Assembly: GCA_033064195.1 (NCBI GenBank)
Contig: JARBJD010000149.1
Span: 1-64,000 of the forward strand
Direction of reading: 5' to 3'
Source of the DNA: Blattamonas nauphoetae
Lineage: Eukaryota; Preaxostyla; Oxymonadida
Length of the DNA stretch: 64,000 nt
Shown here: positions 34,200 through 45,657 of the stretch, piece by piece
Layout: every line of letters begins with the position of its first letter
How positions within the stretch are numbered: the stretch's first letter is position 1
Program-made: the position numbers and the translations under genes
Notes under the pieces: generated by a model
The model's input: the letters and a program-made list of their open reading frames with translations, nothing else
Databases searched by the model: none
What the model was told of the DNA's origin: nothing

Positions 34200-36140
34200 C
34201 GTTCACTCAGTACATCCCCACTACCCTTCAAGAAATATCGTTCACAACTTTTCCTTCGTCACTCCCAGCTGTGACCGGAAATCTCAACACGCCGTGCATG
34301 AGCTCTGACTTCCACCCTGTTCCACCTGCAGCTGTTCCAAATGTGGCTTCGATTGATGTGGATTGCCGATGGTCCGTTTTCTAATGTCTGGAGGAATCAC
34401 GAATGACCACAGCTTCATCTCCGACAATTGGGTGTTGGAGGAGATATCAGACTCAAAAACGGATATCCCGACTACAGTGAACGACACAGAGTCGCTATTG
34501 ATCAAAAAACTGAATTCCCAACTGAAATTCATGCAAGAGGGTCTTTTATCAACTCTTTCTGTCAACAGCGACGATCGACGAACTACAAAGGAAATACCCG
34601 AGGAACTGAGATTTGGACTTGTCCACACAGCATCCGGATATTCTTAATGGCTTCTATAACACAATTCTGCGCGGGTTCATCCAACCCTTCCGTCAAGTTT
34701 TATCAGTCCCCTTTCCACACGACCGTTCTGTCGACAATGTGCCATACTCACGCGAATTAGTTTCTAATTCCCACACTTCCGATCCAAAATAGGGACATTA
34801 TGCACTTGATGTACTCGTTTCTGGGGGAGGTGAGTATGAACAGGGAGCTGACGAAACTGAGCATCATGAACTTCTCCATCGTGCTCACTCCCATTTTCTT
34901 TGAAGATTCCAACCAAACAACCTTCTCTTCACATGCTCTGAAGTTCTTTATGCAAAACACGAAGTTTGTTTCTGCGCCGACTCGAAACGCCAGTTCTGCT
35001 CCAACATTGCCTGGTCAAAGCGCTCTACTGGTTGGAAGAGCATGCAGGGGCGTTCATGAAAGAACAGGGACTCGAAGAAGGGGAGATGTACTTCTACTAC
35101 GCGTTTGACTGGCCGGGCGAGGGGTGGATGTTGGGCGAGGTGAAAGGAGAGTTGGGGATGCTCCCGTTGAACTTCTTCCGAGTGTCGTGGATGGGGGAAG
35201 AGAAGAAGAGGGAAGAGGAGAGGAAGGGTGAGAAGGAGCGGAAGATGAAGGAGGAGAAGAAGGAGGAAGTTGTGCAGTCGACTCTCTCCATCCTGCCTTC
35301 CGACCGCTCGCCAGACAAGCCGCGGCTTCGGAAGTGCTGGTCAGAGTGTGTGTGGGAAGCCGTGTTTCAGAAGACGAAGAAAGACGCAGTGGCTGTGTGT
35401 CTCCAGAGTCGGGAGGAGGACGTGGTGGGGGAAGAGGGAGAGCAGGCACAGCTGTTGCAGTGCGATCTTCCGAACAGCCTGCACAGCGTGGACAGTTGGA
35501 AGGGAAGGAACGATGGAGCGCGGAACAAGGGAAGGCGAGTGTTCGAACACACTGGCGACGCAGGCGACAAAGCTCCGAAGGAAGACGCAGCGATATTCGA
35601 TCGATTTCGGAATGAGAGACTGCGCACAATCAGAATGGGTGCGATTGCGCCAGTGGCACTTGTCGATGTGTGGTTCTGTTTCTTGTCTTTATTGTGTTTC
35701 CTGTTTTTGTGTTTGTGTTTCCTCACTGTGGCTCTTCATTCTGTGCAGGCTCAAGCCATCCCACCCGACCCGCGCCACTCAGTCCTCCCTCCGCCCCCAC
35801 CCAACACGCCACCCAGTCTGCCTTCCTCTCTTCCTCATTCTCCTTCTCCTCCAGCCATCTCCCTCTCCCTCTCCACCATCTCTCCTTCGTCCTGCCCCAA
35901 CCTTCTGGTTGTTCACATCCCAAACACACCAGTTGTTGATTAGCTGCTCACTCACATGGCGGCACTGGAGGACGAGGTGACGAAGCAGCGAGAGGAGCGG
36001 CAGGAGCACCTGAAGCCTCGGAAAGAGGTGGAATCGGTGAAGGCGCAAATGGAGTTTCTTATTCAGCTTCTGGAGAGTGAAAAACGAGGGATGGAAGACA
36101 ACTCCGCCATTCATTTGAGTCAAGAAATGATCAGCACTTA
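34200..36140 (+). pseudogene. RhoGAP-SH3 protein gene fragment inside the hAT element
   Basis: RhoGAP domains speed GTP hydrolysis by Rho GTPases. A typical helix, NRELTKLSIMNFSIVLTP, is at about 34830-34885. An SH3-like segment follows (GWMLGEVKGELGMLPLNFF at about 35121-35178), then a Lys/Glu-rich linker and a Pro/Ser-rich stretch. A coiled coil (35956-36100, VESVKAQMEFLIQLLESEK) ends it. Candidate introns are 34756-34788 (GTTTCT to AATAG) and about 35670-35748 (GTGTGG to TGCAG). Frame changes near 35000, 35320 and 35940 show decay unless the sequence has errors. The upstream part (34200-34700) is coding-like but unassigned. The fragment ends about 200 bp from the right TIR. Confidence 0.65.
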
Positions 36141-36343
36141 TTCTCCCCTTTCATTCAAAACACAACGATTCGCTGTTCCTTTAATCTTCTCAAACATTCA
36201 CATCAATTCTTTTATTGACAATACTTTGATTTTTATGGAAATCTAAAGGATTCAATACTCGGTGTTTCGTGAAAAGGGCATGCTCACAAAAAAAAGCAGT
36301 CGGTCGGTCGACGAGCAGTCGGACCGACCGCTGCCCATGCCTA

Positions 36344-38760
36344 CTCTGGATAGTCGTCGGGAACTGATACCAATTAGGCAGATTGTACAAGCTCATTATA
36401 ACAGTTTGTATCTCTTTTCTCTCATTCTTTTTCACTTTAGCAAAATTCACTTCATTATTGTCATCACTATCTCATTTGTACAACGAAATGAGGAATAATG
36501 ATGACAAGGTTAGGTTGATGCAGTGTGTTTCGCAGGTATGTAGTCTCCACGAAACACAAACCTTCGGCTTCCGTGTCGAAGAGGGAGGCTTCTACTACGC
36601 ACACTCCCGCTTCGACACAATAAATGGAAGACCGAGAGCACCAACTCGTCGGAGACCGGCCTCGAAACAGGTTTAATTTTCCTTTTCTTTTCCATAATCA
36701 CCAACAGAAAATTAACATAGAGGAAGATGAAGTCCTGATGAAAGCCATCATGGACAATACATCCCCAAGCTGTGAATCACAGTCGAAACTCAGTAAAAAA
36801 AAGAAGAAAAACAGTTTGCCCTCTTTATTCTCATTGTTTTATTATCTCTCAAACAGAACCTTCGGTCCTTGACTCGCTCGACAAAGACGACGAGGACTTC
36901 CTTCTGAATCATTCGAACTCGCAACACCAAACCATATCTCCAAATACCTCAACAAATATCAAACCAAAACTAGAACCAAGGCTCCTATCCTCAACAAAGA
37001 AGGACCTTCATCAGAAATTGGTTCAAGATGGCAAAACCAAAATGTCCTATTCTTCATTTTGTAAAAAACAAATTTTCTAAAAAAAGCAACAAAAGAACAG
37101 ACCTTTGCTCAATTTGTGAGCGAGGCAAACATCTACAAAAAAACAAGAAACAAACAACAAATTAACAGAAAAGAAAAAAAGAATTAGAAACAATAAAAAA
37201 CACAAAGAAATAGCAGAAAAACAAAGAAATTATTACAATTACTGCACCTCACACATCGACGATAACTCTTTAGTTATCGTGATGGATTTTAAAGAAAATT
37301 GGCGTTTGCCTCTTGCAAACGACCAAATCGGACACGATTTTTATTCACAGACACAAGTTTCTCATTTATGTATCACTTGTTTCACCTCACAGAATTCTGT
37401 TATCACCAAATCATATCACAACTTTATTTCCCCTGTTCTTTCACACGACCACCGTTTTGTTCAGGAATGTCTAACCGATTTATTTGCTCTTGATTCATAT
37501 AGTTCCAAAACTCACATCACTGTTTTCTCTGATACTGGTCCTCATTTTAGGAACCAGTATGTTCTCGGTTACTTCCTTTCTTCTGAAAACCCCCTGTTTT
37601 TAGGGAAGAAAGTTTCATATTGTTTCTTTGCTGAGCAGCATGGTAAAAACTGCTGCGACTCCGAATTCGGAGTTTTAACGAATTGTGTTTCACATCACCT
37701 CAAACACCCCATCCGCTCTTCGGATGAACTTCGTGCGTTTTTCACTTCGCATTTCGAAAGTTTCCCAGTAATGAAAGTAATACCTTTCATTACTTCCCCG
37801 AGTATGTCTCTTTTCCATAGTGACCTTTTCTCTGACTTGTAGGCATACTGTCTTCCCAGACAGTCATTCTTACTTTAGGGTTATTATCACCGGTCTCAAA
37901 GAATATCTTGGTTTTTACGTTCCGAAACCTCCTTGACCGGTGCCCCAGTTTGTGTTAACTCATCTTCTTTTCTTTTCTCTTACGTTTTCATGAGAAGCGG
38001 GGAGTGGATAAGAGGGAGCGGAAGGTGTATGAGAAGGAAGAAGTGGAGAGGCGGGACGAGAATGAGTTGAGTTCGGGACTTCAGTCTATTACTTCTTTTC
38101 GTTACTCTTGCATTCCGACTTCTGTTTCATCTTCTCCTACTTCTGTTATTTTGATACTTCTCCTAATTCTCAAATTATTGATTCATCTTATCATTCTCCT
38201 ATTCTTCATTCTTCTCCTCATTCTCCTAATTCTCAAACTTCCCTTTTTCAACCTATTGCTCCTCCTTCTCCTATCCTTTTTCTTCTCCTCATTCTCCTAT
38301 TCTTCTTTCTCCTCCAAGCTCTCCAATTCTTTTCATTCTGATTCATTTTCACCTCACCCTTTGATAACTATTAAACCAATACCACCTCGCTCATTCCATA
38401 CCTGGCTTATCCTGCCAGGCCTTTTGGCCGAACAGGGCTAGCCTAGTACCATCAATGGCCTTGTGTCCGGTACTAGGTTCACAGCAGGACTTGGAATGAG
38501 TGAGGACAACACTGAAACACTTATTTTTCATTCTTGATTTCTTCATTAGACAATTCCTATTGTATATTTCACATTTCTTCTCTTGTATCAACAATCATTC
38601 TCTTTCCTGTCTTCTCATTTTGTAGGTTGTCGATCCTTCACTCAATTTCTCCTCGAGATTTTGGGTCATTGCACCAAGTATACTTCAGAAGCGGAAGGAA
38701 AATCGATATGACTCAATCCTTCTTAGTTAATTCTTTTTCTACCAGATTTCCTTTGCGATA
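36344..38760 (+). mobile_element. DDE transposon copy 2, 3' part with transposase core
   Basis: After the second CTCTGGAT the sequence continues as in copy 1: RRELIPIRQIVQAHYN, an intron at 36404-36440, RVEEGGFYYAHSRFD, an intron at 36671-36707 (37 nt), and another candidate intron near 36812-36855. A zinc-knuckle-like CSICERGKHLQKN sits near 37106. The core follows (MDFKENWRLPLANDQIGHDF, FISPVLSHDHRFVQECL, then HITVFSDTGPHFRNQYVL), with a conserved HGKNCCDSEFG beyond it. The zinc-knuckle frame and the core frame differ, so the copy is broken. The tail 38380-38760 matches 1-380 of copy 1 inverted, including a GGTACTAGGTTC segment within short inverted repeats. The family is a DDE transposase of the KDZ/MULE-like kind (inferred). 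Confidence 0.72.
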
Positions 38761-38766
38761 GAGGAC

Positions 38767-41700
38767 ATTCTTCCATCGCCACCAAACACTCCACTTCGCT
38801 CTCCATCGCCACCAAACACTCCACTTCGCTCTCCATCGCCACCAAACACTCCACTTCGCTCCCCATCGCCACCAAACACTCCACTTCGCTCTCCATCGCC
38901 ACCAAACACTCCACTTCGCTCCCCATCGCCACCAAACACTCCACTTTGCTCTCCATCGCCACCAAACACTCCACTTTGCTCTCCATCGCCACCAAACACT
39001 CCACTTCGCTCTCCATCGCCACCAAACACTCCACTTCGCTCCCCATCGCCACCAAACACTCCACTTCGCTCCCCATCGCCACCAAACACTCCACTTCGCT
39101 CCCCATCGCCACCAAGCACTCCCGCTCCCCATCGCCACCAAACACTCCACTTCGCTCTCCATCGCCACCAAACACTCCACTTCGCTCCCCATCGCCACCA
39201 AACACTCCACTTCGCTCTCCATCGCCACCAAACACTCCACTTCGCTCTCCATCGCCACCAAACACTCCACTTCGCTCCCCATCGCCACCAAACACTCCAC
39301 TTCGCTCCATCGCCACCAAACACTCCTTTCGCTCCCCATCGCCACCAAACACCCGCCACCCAAACACCTTCACTTCGCCCCCATCGCCACCAAACACTCA
39401 CTTCGCCTCCATCGCCACCAAACACTCCACTTGCCTCCATCGCCACCAAACACCCACTTCGCTCCCCATCGCCACCAAACACTCCACTTCGCTCCATCGC
39501 CACCAAACACTCCACTTCGCTCCCCATCGCCACCAAACACTCCACTTCGCTCTCCATCGCCACCAAACACTCCACTTCGCTCCCCATCGCCACCAAACAC
39601 TCCACTTCGCTCCCCATCGCCACCAAACACTCCACTTCGCTCTCCATCGCCACCAAACACTCCACTTCGCTCCCATCGCCACCAAACACTCCACTTCGCT
39701 CCCCATCGCCACCAAACACTCCACTTCGCTCTCCATCGCCACCAAACACTCCACTTCGCTCCCCATCGCCACCAAACACTCCCTTCGCTCCCCATCGCCA
39801 CCAAACACTCCTCGCTCCCATCGCCACCAAACACTCCACTTCGCTCCCCATCGCCACCAAACACTCCTCTTCGCTCCCCATCGCCACCAAACACTCCACT
39901 TCGCTCCCCATCGCCACCAAACACTCTTCGCTCCCCATCGCCACCAAACACTCCACTTCGCTCCCCATCGCCACCAAACACTCCACTTCGCTCTCCATCG
40001 CCACCAAACACTCCACTTCGCTCCCCATCGCCACCAAGCACTCCACTTCGCTCCCATCGCCACCAAACACTCCACTTCGCCTCCCCATCGCCACCAAACA
40101 CTCCACTTCGCCCCCATCGCCACCAAACACTCCACTTCGCTCCCCATCGCCACCAAACACTCACTTCGCTCCCCATCGCCACCAAACACTCCACTTCGCT
40201 CCCATCGCCACCAAACACTCCACTTCGCTCCCATCGCCACCAAACACTCCACTTCGCTCCCCATCGCCACCAAACACTCCACTTCGCTCCCCATCGCCAC
40301 CAAACACTCCTTCGCTCCCCATCGCCACCAAACACTCCACTTCGCTCCCCATCGCCACCAAACACTCCACTTCGCTCTCCATCGCCACCAAGCACTCACC
40401 CTCGCCCCCATCGCCACCAAACACTCCACTTCGCCCCCATCGCCACCAAACACTCCACTTCGCTCCCCATCGCCACCAAACACTCCGCTCCCATCGCCAC
40501 CAAACACTCCACTTCGCCCCCATCGCCACCAAACACCTGTCTCGCTCCCATCGCCACCAAACACTCCTTCGCTCCCCATCGCCACCAAACACTCCACTTC
40601 ATCGCCACCAAACACTCCACTTCGCTCCCCATCGCCACCAAACACTCCACTTCGCTCCCATCGCCACCAAACACTCCACTTCGCTCCCATCGCCACCAAA
40701 CACTCCACTTCGCTCCCCATCGCCACCAAACACTCCACTTCGCTCCCCATCGCCACCAAACACTCCACTTCGCTCCCCATCGCCACCAAACACTCCACTT
40801 CGCTCCCCATCGCCACCAAACACTCCACTTCGCTCCCCATCGCCACCAAACACTCCTCTTCGCTCCCCATCGCCACCAAACACTCCACTTCGCTCCCCAT
40901 CGCCACCAAACACTCCACTTCGCTCCCCATCGCCACCAAACACTCCACTTCTGCCCCATCGCCACCAAACACTCCACTTCGCTCCCATCGCCACCAAACA
41001 CTCCACTTCGCTCCCCATCGCCACCAAACACTCCACTTCGCTCCTCATCGCCACCAAACACTCCACTTCGCTCCCCATCGCCACCAAACACTCGCACTTC
41101 GCTCCCATCGCCACCAAACACTCCACTTCGCTCCCCATCGCCACCAAACACTCCACTTGCTCCCATCGCCACCAAACACCCACTTCTGCCCCTCCATCGC
41201 CACCTTCCCAAACACCCACTTCGCTCCCCATCGCCACCAAACACTCACTTCGCTCCCATCGCCACCAAACACTCCACTTCGCTCCCCATCGCCACCAAAC
41301 ACTCACTTCGCTCCCCATCGCCAACCAAACACCCACTTCGCTCCCCATCGCCACCAAACACTCCACTTCGCTCCCATCGCCACCAAACGCACTTCGCTCT
41401 CCATCGCCACCAAACACCCACTTCGCTCCTCCATCGCCACCAAACACTCCACTTCGCCCCCATCGCCACCAAACACTCTTCGCCCCCATCAAACCAAACA
41501 CCCAATTTCGCTCCCATCGCCACCAAACACTCCGTCTTCGCTCCCCATCGCCACCAAACACTCCACTTCGCCCCCATCGCCACCAGCACTCATCTTCGCT
41601 CCCCATCGCCACCAAACACTTCTCGCTCCCCATCGCCACCAAACACTCCACTTCGCTCTCCATCGCCACCAAACACTCCACTTCGCTCCCCATCGCCACC

Positions 41701-43672
41701 AAACACTCCTTCGCTCCCCATCGCCACCAAACACCCACTTGCTCCCCCATCGCCACCAAACACTCCCTTCGCTCCCATCGCCACTTCCAGCACTCCCACT
41801 TCGCTCCCCATCGCCACCAAACACTCCCTTCGCTCCCATCGCCACCAAACACTCCACTTCGCTCCCCATCGCCACCAAACACTCCCGCCTCCATCGCCAC
41901 CAGCACTCCCTTCGCTCCCATCGCCACCAACACTCCACTTCGCCCCATCGCCACCAAACACCTACCTTCGCTCCTCCATCGCCACCAAACACTCCACTTC
42001 GCTCTCCATCGCCACCAAACACTCCACTTCGCTCCCCATCGCCACCAAACACTCGTCTTCGCTCCCATCGCCACCAAACACTCCACTTCGCTCCCCATCG
42101 CCACCAAACACTCCACTTCGCTCCCCATCGCCACCAAACACTCCACTTCGCTCCATCGCCACCAAACACTCCACTTCGCCCCATCGCCACCAAACACTCC
42201 ACTTCGCTCCCCATCGCCACCAAACACTCCACTTCGCTCCCCATCGCCACCAAACACTCCACTTCGCTCCCCATCGCCACCAAACACTCGTCTTCGCTCC
42301 CCATCGCCACCAAACACTCCACTTCGCTCCCCATCGCCACCAAACACTCCACTTCGCTCTCCATCGCCACCAAACTTGCTCCTTGCCCCCATCGCCACCA
42401 AACACTCCACTTCGCTCTCCATCGCCACCAAACACTCGTCTTCGCTCATCGCCACCAAACACTCCACTTCGCCTCCATCGCCACCAAACACTCCACTTCG
42501 CTCCCCATCGCCACCAAACACTCGTCTTCGCTCTCCATCGCCACCAAACACTCCTCTTCGCTCCCCATCGCCACCAAACACTCCACTTCGCTCCCCATCG
42601 CCACCAAACACTCCACTTCGCTCCCCATCGCCACCAAACACTCCACTTCGCTCTCCATCGCCACCAAACACTCGTCTTCGCTCCCCATCGCCACCAAACA
42701 CTCCACTTCGCTCCCCATCGCCACCAAACACTCGTCTTCGCTCTGCATCGCCACCAAACACTCCACTTCGCTCTCCATCGCCACCAAACACTCCACTTCG
42801 CTCCCCATCGCCACCAAACACTCGTCTTCGCTCCCCATCGCCACCAAACACTCCACTTCGCTCTCCATCGCCACCAAACACTCCACTTCGCTCTCCATCG
42901 CCACCAAACACTCGTCTTCGCTCTGCATCGCCACCAAACACTCCACTTCGCTCCCCATCGCCACCAAACACTCCTCTTCGCTCTCCATCGCCACCAAATA
43001 CTCGTCTTCGCTCTCCATCGCCACCAAACACTCCTCTTCGCTCCCCATCGCCACCAAACACTCCACTTCGCTCCCCATCGCCACCAAACACTCCACTTCG
43101 CTCTCCATCGCCACCAAACACTCCACTTCGCTCTCCATCGCCACCAAACACTCGTCTTCGCTCTCCATCGCCACCAAACACTCCACTTCGCTCTCCATCG
43201 CCACCAAACACTCGTCTTCGCTCTCCATCGCCACCAAACACTCCACTTCGCTCCCCATCGCCTCCAAACACTCGTCTTCGCTCTCCATCGCCACCAAACA
43301 CTCGTATTCGCTCCCCATCGCCACCAAACACTCCACTTCGCTCTCCATCGCCACCAAACACTCCACTTCGCTCCCCATCGCCACCAAACTCTCCACTTCG
43401 CTCCCCATCGCCACCAAACACTCCACTTCGCTCTCCATCGCCACCAAACACTCCACTTCGCTCTCCATCGCCACCAAACACTCCACTTCGCTCTCCATCG
43501 CCACCAAACACTCCTCTTCGCTCCCCATCGCCACCAAACACTCCACTTCTCTCTCCATCGCCACCAAACACTCCTCTTCGCTCCCCATCGCCACCAAACA
43601 CTCCACTTCGCTCTCCATCGCCACCAAACACTCCTCTTCGCTCCCCATCGCCACCAAGCACTTCCTTCTTCT
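38767..43672. repeat. Minisatellite D, about 30 bp unit, roughly 160 copies
   Basis: Units of CCATCGCCACCAAACACTCC followed by ACTTCGCTCC or ACTTCGCTCT fill 4.9 kb, with one-base indels and variants (CTCGTCTTCG, CTCCTCTTCG) clustered toward the right end. Because the unit is 30 bp (10 codons) without stops, frames stay open for up to 1612 codons on + and 1020 on -. These are artefacts of the repeat. It starts at the 3' end of transposon copy 2. Confidence 0.97.
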
Positions 43673-43993
43673 ACCCTTGTCCTCCATCCATCACCCTTGT
43701 CCCTCAACTAACCCCAACTCTCCTTCACAACACTCCAAAGTCATTTTTCATTCCTCATTCTTGAAGTCACTTTCATCTCTCTAAATCACTAACAATCTTA
43801 ATTCAATCTTGATTATTTCCTTCTCGTTTCCTCTCAGCATCATAACTTTCTCACAAACAACAAAACGAGTGTCGTGAGGACGATAGTTGAGAGAACATCG
43901 CCAACCGTCATAAGATCATCCCGTCAATTGTTTTTTTCTCAGTCTGATTAGATTTCTGGCGGGAAGATTTTGAAAAAAAACACTTATTAGCAG

Positions 43994-45572
43994 CTATTTG
44001 AGGTGTGACAAGAGTAGTTGGAGAGAGACAGGAAAAGTTGAAAAAAGAATGGCGACGGTTGGTTTCGATGTAGGCTCGAACTTTTCTATGATGTCAAAAA
44101 TATTAACCCATATCACCAGGATATCGTCGCCTGGGATTATCTGATTTGCCGCAATCCCTTCCGTCAGACCCATCAGTACGGCTTGGGCTTCGCGATGGTT
44201 GCTTGTGTAGCCTTTCCCGTCGACGAAGTGATCTTGCCAGTGTCTGACAACCTTTCCTCTCTTCCACACAACGCCGACGCCCCACTCGCTGGCGTCGGTC
44301 GTCATGGAGACGGTGTGACAGAATGGTCTGATTGATCTTGACATTTGCTTCATGAGGTGTGAATCCCACCATGCGAGCTCTTCGAACACGACTTCTGACA
44401 TCAGGTCCATCTCTCCGTAACCACCCCTCGTGACTAGTGTCTCTTTCCATGCGACCATCTCGCGAGTATTGAAATGCGCGCGGTCGTCTGCAAATGCGAG
44501 CGCTTGAAGTTTGCCCACAAGAGATGCCATCGTGTGAGCCCTCGTCCTGACTCCTTTCTTGTGTTGTTGAATTCTCTCCCTGACCGTCTGTGCAATCTTC
44601 CTTCGTTTCGCTTCTTCCACGGCGACTGTCATTTCTATCGCATTCCACTCGAAGCCTAGATATTGTCCCACTTGTGTTGGCTCCATCCTTGACTTCGCCG
44701 CGTTGATCGTGAAACCCAACCGACGAACGCTTCACAATCTCGCCTGCTTTAAGGGTCATCAATTCGACGATGCGTGTCTTCTCCATATTGTCCGTGTGTT
44801 GTAATAAGGATCCAGTACCTAATTTTACGAGGTGGAAAGCCTCCCTTTCGATGCCCTTCAGCGTATTGTTCAGCGGGTTTGGTCTCCGGCTCATGTTTTC
44901 CTTGACTGCGTCGGGATACATCGAGTATGACTCCCCGATGACCGCCATCCGTTCTTTTATTTCATCTTCGTCCTCTGGGTTCCATGTAAAGGTTGGTAGT
45001 CTTCTGACCATCTCATTCAGTCCCTGAATTGCATATTCTTCATAATCCTCTGTGTCAGAACCATCTCTATCCCTGCGCTCCTCAAGGTCCCTTGCGTGTT
45101 CTTCCGTTGTTCCCCCCTCAAATGCCGGAGGATCAGCCCACCTGATTCGTTGGTGGTGCCGCAAGTTTTGGTACGGCGCGGGGGTGATTCGTCGGCCCGA
45201 CTCCGGCCCTGGTGACACCGATCGAGAAAACGACGGAATATAAGGCGCTGCTGTTTGTTGCCCCTGGGCTGTGAGCCAAGTGCTCTCATGCGGAGCGAGT
45301 CGGAGCCATTCTTGAGAGTCTGCCCCAACAATCTTGTCAACAGCGGCGGACATTAACCGGGCAATATGAAAAAATGGTCCTAAGGCCAATTCTGCCCCTG
45401 GAGGCACAATAAACGTACCATAGCGCTGAAGCGTCTCCTGATCCCCGTCGTGGAGTGCTGAAAGCGCATTGGTGAATTCCTGTCGAAGGTTGAACAGATC
45501 GTTTATGTGCGGTCTTATCGTCTCCAAAGAGGCCTGTACCGCATCTATCTTACCCCGATTCGCGTCTGACAT
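43994..45572 (-). mobile_element. DIRS-like retroelement fossil (gag-like and RT/RNase H parts)
   Basis: The 5' part encodes a gag-like protein beginning MSDANRGK. The 3' part encodes the end of a reverse transcriptase and an RNase H (IEMTVAVEEAK, TTDASEWGVGVVW), in the arrangement of DIRS and related tyrosine-recombinase retroelements. No recombinase, long terminal repeats or split inverted repeats were found. The element is broken, with at least two breaks, and looks internally reduced. Reasonable frame preservation suggests moderate age. The assignment to DIRS is inference. Confidence 0.65.
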
Positions 45573-45657
45573 TCAAGCTTGATATGTTGCTAACAATTTT
45601 TAGGAGTAACAAGGGGTTGATCGATTCTATCAATTAAACAACAGTTTTCATTCATAA

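Larger units (their letters stand above)
30525..36343. mobile_element. Composite hAT-type element carrying host gene fragments
   Basis: Ends read TAGGCATGGGCAGTGGTCGG (left) and, inverted, TAGGCATGGGCAGCGGTCGG (right). The flanking 8 bp duplication CTCTGGAT (30517-30524 and 36344-36351) fits the nTnnnnAn pattern of hAT target sites, and the ends fit hAT TIRs. The left end is double. An outer 81 bp segment matches 33306-33387 inverted, and a second TIR-like start lies at 30606 (TAGGGGTGGGCAGCGGTCGG). No hAT transposase (BED finger, dimerisation domain) is visible, so it is non-autonomous. Inside are an Aquarius fragment on minus, a tRNA-like palindrome, and a RhoGAP-SH3 fragment on plus. Copy 1 of the host transposon provides the unoccupied site. 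Confidence 0.82.

Noticed and set aside
38739-43784. Open frames of 300-1612 codons on both strands
   Set aside because: They are translations of a 30 bp tandem repeat, present in several frames at once, with no domain and no unique sequence.
43994-45572. Ty3-type LTR retrotransposon
   Set aside because: No long terminal repeats or chromodomain/integrase are visible, and the RT-end/RNase H arrangement fits DIRS-like elements better.
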